DNA of 64,000 nt from JAIXWP01 sp046309775 (GTDB lineage Bacteria; Bacteroidota; Bacteroidia; Flavobacteriales_D; Sanyastnellaceae): NCBI GenBank assembly GCA_046309775.1, contig JBKCOM010000203.1:1-64000 (forward strand), written 5' to 3'. The notes beneath the pieces are model-generated. The model made no database searches. It was not told where the DNA came from and saw nothing but the letters and a program-made list of their open reading frames with translations. Made by a program: the position numbers and the translations under genes. Below, in pieces: positions 42,370 to 52,122 of this stretch. The stretch's first letter is position 1. Every line of letters begins with the position of its first letter.

Positions 42370-43272
42370 TTATTTAGAAAGCGTATGCGCGAGTGCTTCG
42401 CGAATAGTGGGATATTGAAATTTGAAACCTGCATCCAGAATGCGTTGAGCGCTGATGCGTTGGCTATTGAGCAACATGGAGCTCATTTCACCAAAAAGAA
42501 GTTTTAAAAAGAAAGCAGGTATATTGGGTAAAAAATAAGGGCGCTTCAACGTTTGAGCGAGCACCTTAGAATATTCGTCATTGGTCACGTTTTGCGGTGC
42601 ATTCCCATTATAAACTCCTTCTAAAGGGAAATCGAGTGCATGGATATACATATTCGAAAGGTCTTCGAGTTGAATCCAACTCATCCACTGCTTGCCACTG
42701 CCCGTCGCACTGCCAAGGCCGAGTTTGAAGAAAGGCAACATTTTAGCTACTGCTCCATCATTCGCGGCGAGCACTACACCCACGCGAATAATGACAGTCC
42801 TGATTGAATGCTCTTTTGCTTTCAATGCCTCACGCTCCCAATCAACGCATAAATCAGCAAGAAAACCACTTCCGGGTTTGGCCATTTCATCTTGAAGTGC
42901 TTCGGATGATGTGTAATATCCGCTTGCACTTGTTGACACTAGTACGCGGGGTTTTTGGGACATGTTAGAAATAAGTTTCATCAACTGACGCGTGGTATTC
43001 ATGCGGCTGGTAATGATGAGAGATTTATTTTTTTCAGTCCAACGATTGGCTACATTGTATCCTGCAAGATTAATTACCGCATCTACGTGATCAATGGCGG
43101 GTATCTCGCTAGAAGCATGATCGGGATTCCAATAAATGTTTTGGATTTTTCCTGATTGTCCTTCTTTGTCCTTTCGAGTAGTGAGGTTGATGACTTCGTC
43201 TCCGCGGCCAATGAGCTTTCTGATAATGCTAGAACCTACGAGTCCTGTGCCACCTGTGATTAAAACTTTCAT
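42370..43272 (-). CDS. TIGR01777-type NAD-dependent epimerase/dehydratase
   Basis: Short-chain dehydrogenase-like protein of 300 aa. The nucleotide motif GGTGLVGSSI is at 7-16. NLAGYNVANRWTEKNK, VLVSTSASGYY and the C-terminal DUF1731-like region (LAQTLKRPYFLPNIPAFFLKLLFGEM) identify the YfcH/SDR39 family. The function of this family is not established. It is frequently linked to photolyase genes, as here with a 2-bp gap. It is first in its transcription unit. Confidence 0.92.
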   Translation of the reverse strand: MKVLITGGTGLVGSSIIRKLIGRGDEVINLTTRKDKEGQSGKIQNIYWNPDHASSEIPAIDHVDAVINLAGYNVANRWTEKNKSLIITSRMNTTRQLMKLISNMSQKPRVLVSTSASGYYTSSEALQDEMAKPGSGFLADLCVDWEREALKAKEHSIRTVIIRVGVVLAANDGAVAKMLPFFKLGLGSATGSGKQWMSWIQLEDLSNMYIHALDFPLEGVYNGNAPQNVTNDEYSKVLAQTLKRPYFLPNIPAFFLKLLFGEMSSMLLNSQRISAQRILDAGFKFQYPTIREALAHTLSK

Positions 43273-43330
43273 GATTTAAAAACCAACAATTGCGCTGCAA
43301 GTTCACGAGAAAATGCCGCATATTTGATGA

Positions 43331-44968
43331 ATGAAGTCCATTTATCTTACTGTTGTTTTCTTTAGCGTTCTGAGATTTGCGCATGCTCAAACGCCTTGTG
43401 AATTTGGTCAAGCCGCTGGCTATGCCTGCGAGAATATCGATTTCAGGGCGCATGTGCCGCCTTCAGAAATAGGGGGCGCCAGCACCAATGAAGTTTGGGG
43501 TTGGACCGATCCTTTGGATGGAAAGGAATATGTGATTTTGGGTCGAAACAACGGTGTTTCATTTTTCAGTATAGAAGATCCCGCCAATCCGATTCAAATT
43601 GGTTTTTTGCCAACATATAGCACGCCTTCTCTTTGGAGAACATTTAGAACATATCAAAATTATCTCTTCATCGGCAGTGAGGCTTCTGGTCATGGTTTGC
43701 AAATTTTTGATCTCACCCGTCTTCGCAATCCTGAGACTATTCCCGCTACGTTTACTACAGATGCTCACTATTCAGGATTTTCGAGATGTCATACATTGGT
43801 CATTCACGAAGAGTCTGGGCTCTTATTCGCTTGCGGAACCAATACCTATTCTGGCGGACTTCATGTGGTGGACATTTCCAATCCACTCGCACCGACGATT
43901 GCAGGCGGCTACAGTGATGATGGCTACACGCACGAAGCGCAAGTGATGACTTATACTGGGCCGGATGCAGATTATCAAAATGACATTATAATATTTTGTT
44001 ATAATGGCAATGCGCCTGCAAGCCTCACTATCGTAAATGCCACCGACCCTACCGATATCCAAACCGTTTCCATTACCAATTATTCACCCGCTTCTTATTG
44101 TCACCAAGGCTGGCTCACTCCGGACGGGCGACATCTGTTGATGAATGATGAATTGGATGAAATTAATAATCCAACAGACTTCACACGAACGCTTATTTGG
44201 AATGTAGAAGATTTAGATAATCCAATTTATGAGGGAGATTTTTTGGGCCCTACAGAAGCGATAGATCACAATCTTTACAATATTGGAAATTTGAGTTTTC
44301 AGAGCAATTACACTGCTGGTTTGCGTCTTATTGATTACACAGGCATTGATGATTTGAGTTTGCAAGAAGTGGCTTATTTTGATCATTTCCCAAACGGCAA
44401 CGATCCCGTTTTCCAAGGCACATGGATGCATTATCCGTATTTTGAAAGTGGCATTATTCCCGTTTCTGATTTATATAATGGAATGTTCTTAGTGGAGGTG
44501 AATTTTTTACATCTCAATCCGTCTTTGGTGAATGTGAATCCTTTCCAGAGCGCCATTTATGAAGTGAGTTTGTCAGAGGGTTTTGCAGGCCCAATCGATT
44601 TGGAAGTTGTTGGTTTGCCGGATGGCTTTCAAGCAATTTTTTCTTCGAATAATGTTACTGCACCAGCTCTGGTTCAACTTGAAATCATTCCTTCCGCCGA
44701 TGCGGTAGGCAGTTATGCATTCGAAGTGATCGCGGCGGGTGCGCATTTCAATTACAAGCGCAACGCTTCCATCAATATCATTGTGGATGATTCTTTTTGC
44801 GCGGATGTTGATCAAAACGGTATCGTAGCCGTGGGAGATTACTTAATCGTAACAGAAAATTATTTTTGCCAGGGCGATTGTATCGGAGATATCAATGAAG
44901 ATCAAATCGTAGATATCAATGATTTGATTTTAGTACTAAATGATTACGGCTCGCCCTGTGCTCCCTGA
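43331..44968 (+). CDS. Exported choice-of-anchor B protein with dockerin-like tail
   Basis: Signal peptide MKSIYLTVVFFSVLRFAHAQ. The body (~30-400) has LVIVD-type repeats typical of choice-of-anchor B proteins: VSFFSIEDPANPIQIGFL, LQIFDLTRLRNPE, LHVVDISNPLAPTIAGGY and LTIVNATDPTDIQTVS. The C-terminal ~60 aa carry two Ca-binding EF-like loops of dockerin type (DVDQNGIVAVGDYLIVTEN and DINEDQIVDINDLILVLNDY) ending GSPCAP. No recognisable T9SS C-terminal domain follows. Its last 25 bp overlap the convergent ABC-exporter gene. Ligand and anchoring are unknown. Confidence 0.85.
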   Translation: MKSIYLTVVFFSVLRFAHAQTPCEFGQAAGYACENIDFRAHVPPSEIGGASTNEVWGWTDPLDGKEYVILGRNNGVSFFSIEDPANPIQIGFLPTYSTPSLWRTFRTYQNYLFIGSEASGHGLQIFDLTRLRNPETIPATFTTDAHYSGFSRCHTLVIHEESGLLFACGTNTYSGGLHVVDISNPLAPTIAGGYSDDGYTHEAQVMTYTGPDADYQNDIIIFCYNGNAPASLTIVNATDPTDIQTVSITNYSPASYCHQGWLTPDGRHLLMNDELDEINNPTDFTRTLIWNVEDLDNPIYEGDFLGPTEAIDHNLYNIGNLSFQSNYTAGLRLIDYTGIDDLSLQEVAYFDHFPNGNDPVFQGTWMHYPYFESGIIPVSDLYNGMFLVEVNFLHLNPSLVNVNPFQSAIYEVSLSEGFAGPIDLEVVGLPDGFQAIFSSNNVTAPALVQLEIIPSADAVGSYAFEVIAAGAHFNYKRNASINIIVDDSFCADVDQNGIVAVGDYLIVTENYFCQGDCIGDINEDQIVDINDLILVLNDYGSPCAP

Positions 44969-46827
44969 TCGGGATCATTCGAGCGAAGCTGTTGTTCGTA
45001 CATTCGAGCATATAAACCACCATTCAATAAGAGGTCATCGTGTTTTCCCTCTTCTACTATTTTTCCACGTTCGAGCACGATTATGCGGTCTGCATTTTTC
45101 ACACTTGATAGTCTGTGCGCGATGATGATGCTCGTCTTTCCATCCATGATGCGATTGAGCGCGTGCAAGATGTTTTCTTCCGTTTCGGTATCTACGGCGG
45201 AAAGGCAATCATCAAAAATCAATACAGATGGATTTTTTGCGATGGCGCGAGCAATGGAAACGCGCTGCTTCTGACCGCCGCTGAGATTGATGCCGCGCTC
45301 TCCAAGCAATGTGTCAAAACCACCAGGAAAGTCAGTGATGTTGTGATAAACATCTGCATCTTTCGTAGCTTGAATCATCGCTTCTTCGCTTAGATTTTCT
45401 GTTCCAAATGCGACATTGTTGCGAATGGTATCACTGAATAAAAACACTTCCTGCGGTACGAATCCAATTGATTTTCGTAGTGAGGAAAGATGATTGTCTT
45501 TGATGTTTTTTTGATCGACTAAGATGTCGCCTTCAGTCGTGTCGAACAGTCGTAGGATGAGTTGGGCAATGGTAGATTTTCCGCTTCCGGTGCGGCCTAC
45601 GATTGCTAATTTTTCACCTTTTTTTACTTTAAATGAAATGCCTCTTAGTGCATTCACTCTCGTTTCCGGATAGGTGAACGAAACATTTTTAAACTCAATT
45701 TCACCTGCTACCGAATGTTCATTCGGTTGGGTATTTACAATTTCTGGTGCTGTTTTCAAAAACTCATTGATGCGTTCTTGACTGGCTTCAGCTTTTTGAA
45801 CCAAGCTCGTCACCCAACCGACGCTCGCAAATGGCCACGTGAGTTGGTTGACGTAAAATACAAACTGCACAATCACACCGTATGAAAGTTCGCCCGCGAT
45901 GACTTTATTGCTTCCAATATAAATTGTGAGAATGGTACTCAGGCCCACGAGCAACGCAATGACAGGCATGAAAAGGGAGTCTGCCTTGATAAGGTCAAGT
46001 TGTTTTTTCTTGTAGTCGTTGCTTTCGTCCTCGAATACACCTTCGTAATATTTTTCTCTGTTAAAAGCCTTGAGTACGCGTATTCCGCTAATGGTTTCTT
46101 GCACCATCGTGGATAGTTTGGATTGTTGGCTTTGTACTTTTTCTGTTCGCTTGTTGATGACGGTGCTCACATAAAAAATAGTAATCATCATGAAAGGCAA
46201 AGGTGAAAGAGTATAGAGCGTTAGTTCGGCGTCTATTTTCCACATCACCATCACACACATCACCACGAGTATCACGAGGTTGATCGTGTACATCACAGCA
46301 GGACCGATGTACATGCGCACGCGTGAAACATCTTCGCTGATGCGGTTCATCAGATCGCCCGTTCTATTCTTTTTGTAAAAAGACATGTCGAGGCGCTGGT
46401 ACTGATCGTAAATTTCATTTTTCAATTCATATTCGATGTAACGCGACATCACGATGATGGTCTGGCGCTGAAAGAATAGGAAAATGCCTTTGATGATATA
46501 AAAAATGATGTAGCCAATCGAGAGCACAAACGCGATATAGATGATTTCATCATAAAAATTATCGCCTGTGAGGGTAATCGTATTTTGATCGCTACCGATG
46601 AGATAGTTGAAATCGCGGATGCTTTCGGGAGCTGCCACAGTGGTGCTTTGACCGCCATCAATAATCGTTTTTGCCTTGAGACTTTCTGCCAAGAAATCGA
46701 TTCCGTCACCAATCAATTTTGGAGCGTAAACATTGAAAATATTAGCGAGGAGGATAAACAGGAACCCCATGAACAACCGCCCGCGGTATTTCCAGAAGTA
46801 TTTATTGAGGTGGGATAGATTACGCAT
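44944..46827 (-). CDS. ABC exporter with fused membrane and ATPase domains (MsbA-like)
   Basis: About 627 aa from ATG 46827. Six membrane helices (~20-330) precede a nucleotide-binding domain. That domain holds Walker A GRTGSGKST, signature LSGGQKQR, Walker B VLIFDDCLSAVD and the H-loop in IIIAHRLSS. Type IV exporters of this kind move lipids, drugs or peptides. The half-transporter should homodimerise. The -7 element TACTTTTG at 46840-46847 rules out the longer N-terminus. A ~95-residue insertion between helices 1 and 2 (KTIIDGGQSTTVAAPESIRD) enlarges the periplasmic loop. Confidence 0.92.
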   Translation of the reverse strand: MRNLSHLNKYFWKYRGRLFMGFLFILLANIFNVYAPKLIGDGIDFLAESLKAKTIIDGGQSTTVAAPESIRDFNYLIGSDQNTITLTGDNFYDEIIYIAFVLSIGYIIFYIIKGIFLFFQRQTIIVMSRYIEYELKNEIYDQYQRLDMSFYKKNRTGDLMNRISEDVSRVRMYIGPAVMYTINLVILVVMCVMVMWKIDAELTLYTLSPLPFMMITIFYVSTVINKRTEKVQSQQSKLSTMVQETISGIRVLKAFNREKYYEGVFEDESNDYKKKQLDLIKADSLFMPVIALLVGLSTILTIYIGSNKVIAGELSYGVIVQFVFYVNQLTWPFASVGWVTSLVQKAEASQERINEFLKTAPEIVNTQPNEHSVAGEIEFKNVSFTYPETRVNALRGISFKVKKGEKLAIVGRTGSGKSTIAQLILRLFDTTEGDILVDQKNIKDNHLSSLRKSIGFVPQEVFLFSDTIRNNVAFGTENLSEEAMIQATKDADVYHNITDFPGGFDTLLGERGINLSGGQKQRVSIARAIAKNPSVLIFDDCLSAVDTETEENILHALNRIMDGKTSIIIAHRLSSVKNADRIIVLERGKIVEEGKHDDLLLNGGLYARMYEQQLRSNDPDQGAQGEP

Positions 46828-46839
46828 ATTTTGAGGCAT

Positions 46840-46847
46840 CAAAAGTA
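46840..46847 (-). promoter_or_regulatory. -7 element of the ABC exporter gene
   Basis: TACTTTTG on the minus strand lies 12 bp before ATG 46827. A hairpin-forming GC-rich repeat sits 27 bp further upstream. Confidence 0.55.
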
Positions 46848-46873
46848 GGAGGTATCTGCGCAATAAATAGATA

Positions 46874-46897
46874 TAGCGCGCGTTTATGCGGGCGCTA
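46874..46897. repeat. GC-rich inverted repeat upstream of the ABC exporter
   Basis: TAGCGCGCG (46874-46882) and CGGGCGCTA (46889-46897) are 9-base arms with one mismatch around TTTATG. It stands out in AT-rich intergenic DNA. It has no T-run and lies between the TonB-receptor end and the exporter promoter. Confidence 0.4.
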
Positions 46898-47020
46898 CGC
46901 TGTTAATTTATTGTTAATGATAATTTCGCTAGTTTCCTTCTCCGAAACGGACTGCAATTCATGGATATCATTGCGGATGATCCCGTCTTTCAAATGGGAG
47001 TCGTGTTGCGCTATACTTGG

Positions 47021-49438
47021 TCAAAATTTAAAATTCCACGTAACGCTGGGCAGAATGGGGAATAAGCTCACTTGATACGCTTTGATTTCTAAAGTGCCTT
47101 CCTGAATATTTCCATCATTGCCAAAATAGATGAAGTATGGATTCATGCGGTTGTACAAATTGTACACACTAAAATTCCAATTACTTTCAATATTAATTCT
47201 GCGCTTGATTTCGTTGCCATTTTCATCGCGCTTCATTGGTTTTTTCTTTGGATAAAGCGTGCACGAAACGTCTGCTCTATGATAAGGTGCCATGCGGAAA
47301 CTATTGCGATCGCCATACACATCCACAATTCTATTTTCAAACACATAGCGCTCCACTGGAAGTGTGATGGCATTTCCCGTTCCATACACAAATACAAATC
47401 CGAATTCTAAACGCTCGTTTAGCTTATATGTAGATACCACACTGATATCGTGTCTGCGGTCCCAACGCGCGGGAAACCATTTTCCAAAATTGATGTCGTC
47501 AAATCGTCTTTCGGTAACACTCCACGTATATCCAACCCATCCAGACCAATCTCCCAATCTCTTTTTAGCAAATAATTCTAACCCATAGCTGCGGCCAATA
47601 CCAAAGACAAGTAGGTTGTCGATATTATCATTCACGGTTTGTTCTGGTTGTGCGCCTTCGCGATATTCAGAAACATTGTCCATCGTTTTGTAATACACCT
47701 CTACACTCGTTTCCAGCATATCATTGAGGAAGTTTCTAAAATATCCAATGCTAAATTGTTGTCCGAATTGTGGGCGCAACACATCAGTGCTCGGCAACCA
47801 CACATCAGTAGGCAACGAAGTAGGGCTCAAGCTGGTGAGGTGGATGTATTGATAATTGCGCATGTATCCTGCTTTGATACTGCTATTTTTATCTACTGTC
47901 CAACGAATGTTTGCGCGCGGTTCGAAGCCTCCATAATCCGCTACAATTTCATTGCTTGCATAAAGCGTTTCTATTGGAGGCAGTGGTTGTGCAAAACCTG
48001 TGCTTGCTTGTGGAGTGAAGCGTTTGAAAGGTCCGACGTGTGCAAAGTATGAATATCTGAGGCCTACATTCAATCGGATTTTTTCGGTAATGTCAAATTC
48101 ATCGAGCACGTATCCGGCCACTTCATGACTGAGCAAACGTGTTTTTTCACCGGTATCAAATTCTGTGTCGCCGCTGCGAGCGTAGACACTGTTTGGAGTG
48201 AAAATGTGATAGGTATAATCCACACCCCACTTGATACTGTGGCGATAGTTGGGATAATAGTTCCACTGCACTTTTGCGCCCCAGTCTTGAATGCCGCTAT
48301 TGAGGCTGAATTCGAATTGCTCTTGCGCGCCTTCAAAAGCAAATTTGTAATCAGTAAAGGTGAGAATGGTATTCATGAAAAGCTTATCGCTCATGATGCG
48401 ATTCCAACGCACGGTTGCAGTCGCATTGCCCCAAGGAATGCGGCTCGAGAATCCAGAATTTTCACTATTAAATCCAAATACATCGCGGCCGAAATAACCA
48501 CTTAAAAAGATTTGATCTTTTTTACTGATCTTATAATTAACCTTCGCATTGAGGTCGTAGAAATAATATGCAGAACCATTGAAGTTGCTGTCTTCATTGA
48601 TAAATGGGCTCAATAATAAATCGATGTACGTGCGGCGACCACTGATGATAAAACTGGAGGTGTCTTTTTTGATAGGCCCTTCCAGCGTAAAGCGAGAAGA
48701 AATCAAACCAATTCCACCTTCACCATGAAATTCTTTATTGTTTCCTTCTTTCAAATTGATGTCTAGAACAGAAGCGAGCCTTCCACCATAGTTGGCGGGC
48801 ACACCGCCTTTTGTAAGTTCTAAATTTTTGATAGCATCCGCGTTGAATACACTAAAGAAGCCGAAGAGGTGAGAGGCATTGTAAACAGTGGCATTATCTA
48901 GGAGAATTAGATTTTGATCCACGCCTCCGCCGCGCACGTAAAATCCGGCATTGCCTTCTCCAGAACTCTGCACACCCGGAAGAAGCGTGATGGTTTTTAA
49001 AATGTCAATTTCACCGAGCAATACAGGCAGCTTTTTCACTTGACTCACGTCGAGTTCGATTTTGCCTACATCAGTACTTTCTGTATTTCTTGATTTGTCC
49101 GCGGTAATTTCTACAGCCGTAATCGTCTTCACTTGTGAGTTCAGCGATACGTCCCAACGAATGTCTTGACTCAGCTCGATTTCGCGGGATTGTGTTTCTA
49201 GGCCAGTGAAACTTACTTCAATAACGTATTTTCCTTTTGGGAGTGTAAGAGAATAAAAACCAAAAGCGTTGGATGTAGCGGCGCGGTTGATGGGAGAAGC
49301 TTTGATCACAGCCCCAGGAATGGTTTCGCCCGTTTCTCCATCGAGGATTTGTCCGCTCACAGTGAAATTCCCTTGAGCAGAGAGGTTTTGCAAGGCAAAA
49401 ACTAATAGGACGGCAATAATGGAACGAAGTGGATGCAT
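47021..49438 (-). CDS. TonB-dependent outer-membrane receptor
   Basis: 805 aa from ATG 49438 (MHPLRSIIAVLLVFALQNLSAQ, a signal peptide). The longer open frame crosses the promoter and is rejected. A carboxypeptidase-regulatory-like domain (FTVSGQILDGETGETIPGA) is followed by a TonB plug (GEIDILKTITLLPGVQSSG, GFYVRGGGVDQNLILLDNATVY). A ~600-residue beta-barrel ends in SVTWNFKF with a terminal Phe. Substrate class is unknown. No SusD partner is present, which argues against a classical glycan Sus pair. It is divergent from a DUF5916 gene. Confidence 0.93.
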   Translation of the reverse strand: MHPLRSIIAVLLVFALQNLSAQGNFTVSGQILDGETGETIPGAVIKASPINRAATSNAFGFYSLTLPKGKYVIEVSFTGLETQSREIELSQDIRWDVSLNSQVKTITAVEITADKSRNTESTDVGKIELDVSQVKKLPVLLGEIDILKTITLLPGVQSSGEGNAGFYVRGGGVDQNLILLDNATVYNASHLFGFFSVFNADAIKNLELTKGGVPANYGGRLASVLDINLKEGNNKEFHGEGGIGLISSRFTLEGPIKKDTSSFIISGRRTYIDLLLSPFINEDSNFNGSAYYFYDLNAKVNYKISKKDQIFLSGYFGRDVFGFNSENSGFSSRIPWGNATATVRWNRIMSDKLFMNTILTFTDYKFAFEGAQEQFEFSLNSGIQDWGAKVQWNYYPNYRHSIKWGVDYTYHIFTPNSVYARSGDTEFDTGEKTRLLSHEVAGYVLDEFDITEKIRLNVGLRYSYFAHVGPFKRFTPQASTGFAQPLPPIETLYASNEIVADYGGFEPRANIRWTVDKNSSIKAGYMRNYQYIHLTSLSPTSLPTDVWLPSTDVLRPQFGQQFSIGYFRNFLNDMLETSVEVYYKTMDNVSEYREGAQPEQTVNDNIDNLLVFGIGRSYGLELFAKKRLGDWSGWVGYTWSVTERRFDDINFGKWFPARWDRRHDISVVSTYKLNERLEFGFVFVYGTGNAITLPVERYVFENRIVDVYGDRNSFRMAPYHRADVSCTLYPKKKPMKRDENGNEIKRRINIESNWNFSVYNLYNRMNPYFIYFGNDGNIQEGTLEIKAYQVSLFPILPSVTWNFKF

Positions 49439-49449
49439 AAAAGTGTGCG

Positions 49450-49457
49450 CAAAGGTA
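49450..49457 (-). promoter_or_regulatory. -7 element of the TonB-dependent receptor gene
   Basis: TACCTTTG on the minus strand lies 11 bp before ATG 49438. Confidence 0.6.
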
Positions 49458-49570
49458 AGCATTGAACAGTTTTTAGCTTTTGTTGTTTGCCGTTCGTTAA
49501 CTTTATTTCGCCGTTCATAAAAACCAAACGTTAAAGGCCTTTGGAGTGAAATGAAATGACATTGGTCGTT

Positions 49571-49578
49571 TAACTTTG
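49571..49578 (+). promoter_or_regulatory. -7 element of the DUF5916 gene
   Basis: TAACTTTG lies 22 bp before ATG 49601. Together with 49450-49457 it gives a divergent promoter pair about 115 bp apart. Confidence 0.6.
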
Positions 49579-49600
49579 CGCGCTTTCTTTTTAAAGATTT

Positions 49601-52084
49601 ATGATCATTCGCTTTCTTTTCATTGCTGCCATTTTCTTCGCGACACTGCGAAGCTATGCGCAATACGAAAATAAAGTGCTCCAAGCGGTTCGCTGCATAG
49701 AGGCTCCCAAACTCGATGGAAGTTTGAATGAGGCCGTCTGGCTCAATGCACCTGTTGCCACTGGGTTTGTCATGCAGAGTCCTACTCCTGGAATCCCATT
49801 GCCTCAGAATACAGAGGTAAAAATTATCTATGACGATGAGGCTTTGTATGTTGGATTTATGAATTACGACACTGCGCCGGATAGTATTTTAAAACAATTG
49901 AACGGACGGGACGGAGATGGCAATTCGGATTATTGTGGGATCACCTTTTCATGTTATCGCGATGGAATCAACGGGCTTTCATTTTTTGTGACTCCCACCT
50001 CTGAGCAGTGGGATGCGCGCATTACCAATGGCGAGGATGAGGACACGAGCTGGAATGCCATTTGGGATTGCCGCACCAGCACTACAGCCGAAGGTTGGAT
50101 TGCTGAGTTTAAAATTCCTTTTGCCGCCATTCGATTCCCAGATCAGCCCGAACAAGTTTGGGATATAAATTTCACAAGGGAAATCAGAAGAACCCGCGAG
50201 GTGGGCTTTTGGCGTGGTGTAGACCCTGCGGTGCAAGGATTTGTTACGCAAATGGGCCAATTGACAGGAGTAAAGGATGTCAAAGCGCCGACGAGGATAT
50301 TTTTCACTCCATATGCTTCGGCGTATTACAATGTAGTAGAACAGACCAACGCTCCGACGCGTCACGAGACATCATGGAATGCTGGGATGGATGTGAAGAT
50401 CGGTTTGAATGATGCATTTACATTGGATGCAACGCTCATTCCGGATTTTGGGCAAGTAATCAGCGATCAGCAAATCTTAAACCTCACTCCCTTCGAGGTC
50501 CAGTTTCAAGACAATCGCCAATTCTTCATTGAAGGAACAGAGCTATTTTCAAAAGCAAATCTTTTTTACAGCCGTCGTGTGGGCTATCTGCCAGACGGGT
50601 ATATTCCTGACATTCCCCTTGCAGACGGAGAGCGCATCACGCGTCTTCCTCAACAATTGCAGCTTTTGAATGCTTCCAAAATATCGGGACGAAATAGCAA
50701 GGGATTGGGGATTGGCTTTTTTAACGGGGTATCTGCAAAAACGAACGCTACTGTCACGAATGAAAACGGAGAGACACGCGAAGTAGAGATTTATCCATTG
50801 ACGAATTACAACGTCACTGTGTTGGACCAGAATCTCCGCAACAACTCCTATGTCTCGATTATTAATACCAACGTTCTCCGCAATGGCGAATATTACGATG
50901 CCAATGTGTCGGGATTGGAATTTGATTTGAGAAATAAAAAAGGCTCCTACAGTATTAGCGGTAGCGGAGCTTACAATAGAAAGTTTGGAGGAGAATATCG
51001 CGAGGTAAGGCGCGATCGCGAAGGTTTTACTCAGAATGTCAACCTTCAAAAAATCAATGGCAATTTTAGATTTGGCACCGGTGTTTCTACCGAGTCGGAT
51101 ACCTATGATCCTACGGACATGGGCTTTTTACAGGCTAATAATAGCATGAACTATTATGTTTGGACGTCATACAATGTTTTCAAACCGTTTTGGAAACTGA
51201 ATAATCTCAGTACCACGTTCACTTTCAACTACAATCAATTGTACCGCCCGAATGTGTTCACGGATATGATGTTCAATTGGGAAACTTTTCTGAACACTAA
51301 GAAATTTACCACCTACTTTTTGAATGTTTCCGCAGGTCCTGTGAGGGGCATGGATTATTTTGAGCCACGCACAGACGGGATGAAATTTGTGACCTATACT
51401 TGGCAATACGTGGGAGGTTGGATCAGCACGGATTATCGCAAGCCCCTGGCCATCGATGCTGGAGGCGGCATTGCGACATTTGAAAATGAAGGTCGCTACG
51501 AATGGGATGTGCGATTTTCTCCGCGGATGCGCTTTAGCGACAAATTATTTGTGGTATATCGTTATCAGTTGACCAATCACGATGGGGATTTGGGCTTTGC
51601 AAACCGTGCCGACGATGGCCGACCCATATTTGGAAAGAGAAAGGTGGTTTCTCATACCAATACGCTCACTGTAAATTATGCTTTCAATCCTTTGATGACT
51701 GTCTTGTGCAGGGTTCGTCATTATTGGGGCTACTCTAAGTATAGCGAGTTTTACGATCTGGATGAGAATGGATTGCTCGTGCCTACTGATTTTCAGGGGT
51801 TTGTGAATGAGTTCGGTGAGAGCATCTCACATAGCAACAGCGACCGCAATTTCAACACCTTCACCATCGATCTTATCTATAGGTGGATTTTTGTTCCCGG
51901 CAGCGAGGTGAACATTGTTTGGAAGAATGATATTACTAAAGGTGAGTTCGGAGTGCCCATTCCGCGCAGTTTACGCGAGGATTTTGAATATACCTTGGGC
52001 CTTCCTCAAACCAATAATTTTAGTATTAGAGTTTTGTATTTTCTGGATTATCATCAATTGAAGCCCAAAAAATTAAAGGGCTGA
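49601..52084 (+). CDS. Exported CBM9-like / DUF5916 outer-membrane protein
   Basis: Signal peptide MIIRFLFIAAIFFATLRSYAQ. Residues ~25-225 are a carbohydrate-binding family 9-like domain (LDGSLNEAVWLNAPVATGF, TEVKIIYDDEALYVGFM and EGWIAEFKIPFAAIRFP). The rest is DUF5916 (DATLIPDFGQVISDQQILNLTPFEVQFQDNRQFFIEG), with alternating beta strands that suggest a barrel. It is 827 aa with an aromatic-rich end. Its role is unknown. A substrate-binding outer-membrane protein or channel is likely. It shares a 162-bp divergent promoter region with a TonB receptor, so joint uptake is possible. Confidence 0.88.
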   Translation: MIIRFLFIAAIFFATLRSYAQYENKVLQAVRCIEAPKLDGSLNEAVWLNAPVATGFVMQSPTPGIPLPQNTEVKIIYDDEALYVGFMNYDTAPDSILKQLNGRDGDGNSDYCGITFSCYRDGINGLSFFVTPTSEQWDARITNGEDEDTSWNAIWDCRTSTTAEGWIAEFKIPFAAIRFPDQPEQVWDINFTREIRRTREVGFWRGVDPAVQGFVTQMGQLTGVKDVKAPTRIFFTPYASAYYNVVEQTNAPTRHETSWNAGMDVKIGLNDAFTLDATLIPDFGQVISDQQILNLTPFEVQFQDNRQFFIEGTELFSKANLFYSRRVGYLPDGYIPDIPLADGERITRLPQQLQLLNASKISGRNSKGLGIGFFNGVSAKTNATVTNENGETREVEIYPLTNYNVTVLDQNLRNNSYVSIINTNVLRNGEYYDANVSGLEFDLRNKKGSYSISGSGAYNRKFGGEYREVRRDREGFTQNVNLQKINGNFRFGTGVSTESDTYDPTDMGFLQANNSMNYYVWTSYNVFKPFWKLNNLSTTFTFNYNQLYRPNVFTDMMFNWETFLNTKKFTTYFLNVSAGPVRGMDYFEPRTDGMKFVTYTWQYVGGWISTDYRKPLAIDAGGGIATFENEGRYEWDVRFSPRMRFSDKLFVVYRYQLTNHDGDLGFANRADDGRPIFGKRKVVSHTNTLTVNYAFNPLMTVLCRVRHYWGYSKYSEFYDLDENGLLVPTDFQGFVNEFGESISHSNSDRNFNTFTIDLIYRWIFVPGSEVNIVWKNDITKGEFGVPIPRSLREDFEYTLGLPQTNNFSIRVLYFLDYHQLKPKKLKG

Positions 52085-52122
52085 TGCAACCAATATTTTC
52101 CCAATTGAGTTATTATTGATGT

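Noticed and set aside
46910..47064. Plus-strand open stretch with an ATG at 46961 (about 34 aa) overlapping the TonB-receptor end
   Set aside because: It is short, mostly antisense to the conserved barrel end, has no promoter element, and its aromatic pattern can be explained as the complement of the receptor's last strands.
49439..49684. 82-residue N-terminal extension of the TonB receptor
   Set aside because: It spans the divergent promoters and part of the DUF5916 gene. The signal peptide begins at the ATG 49438.
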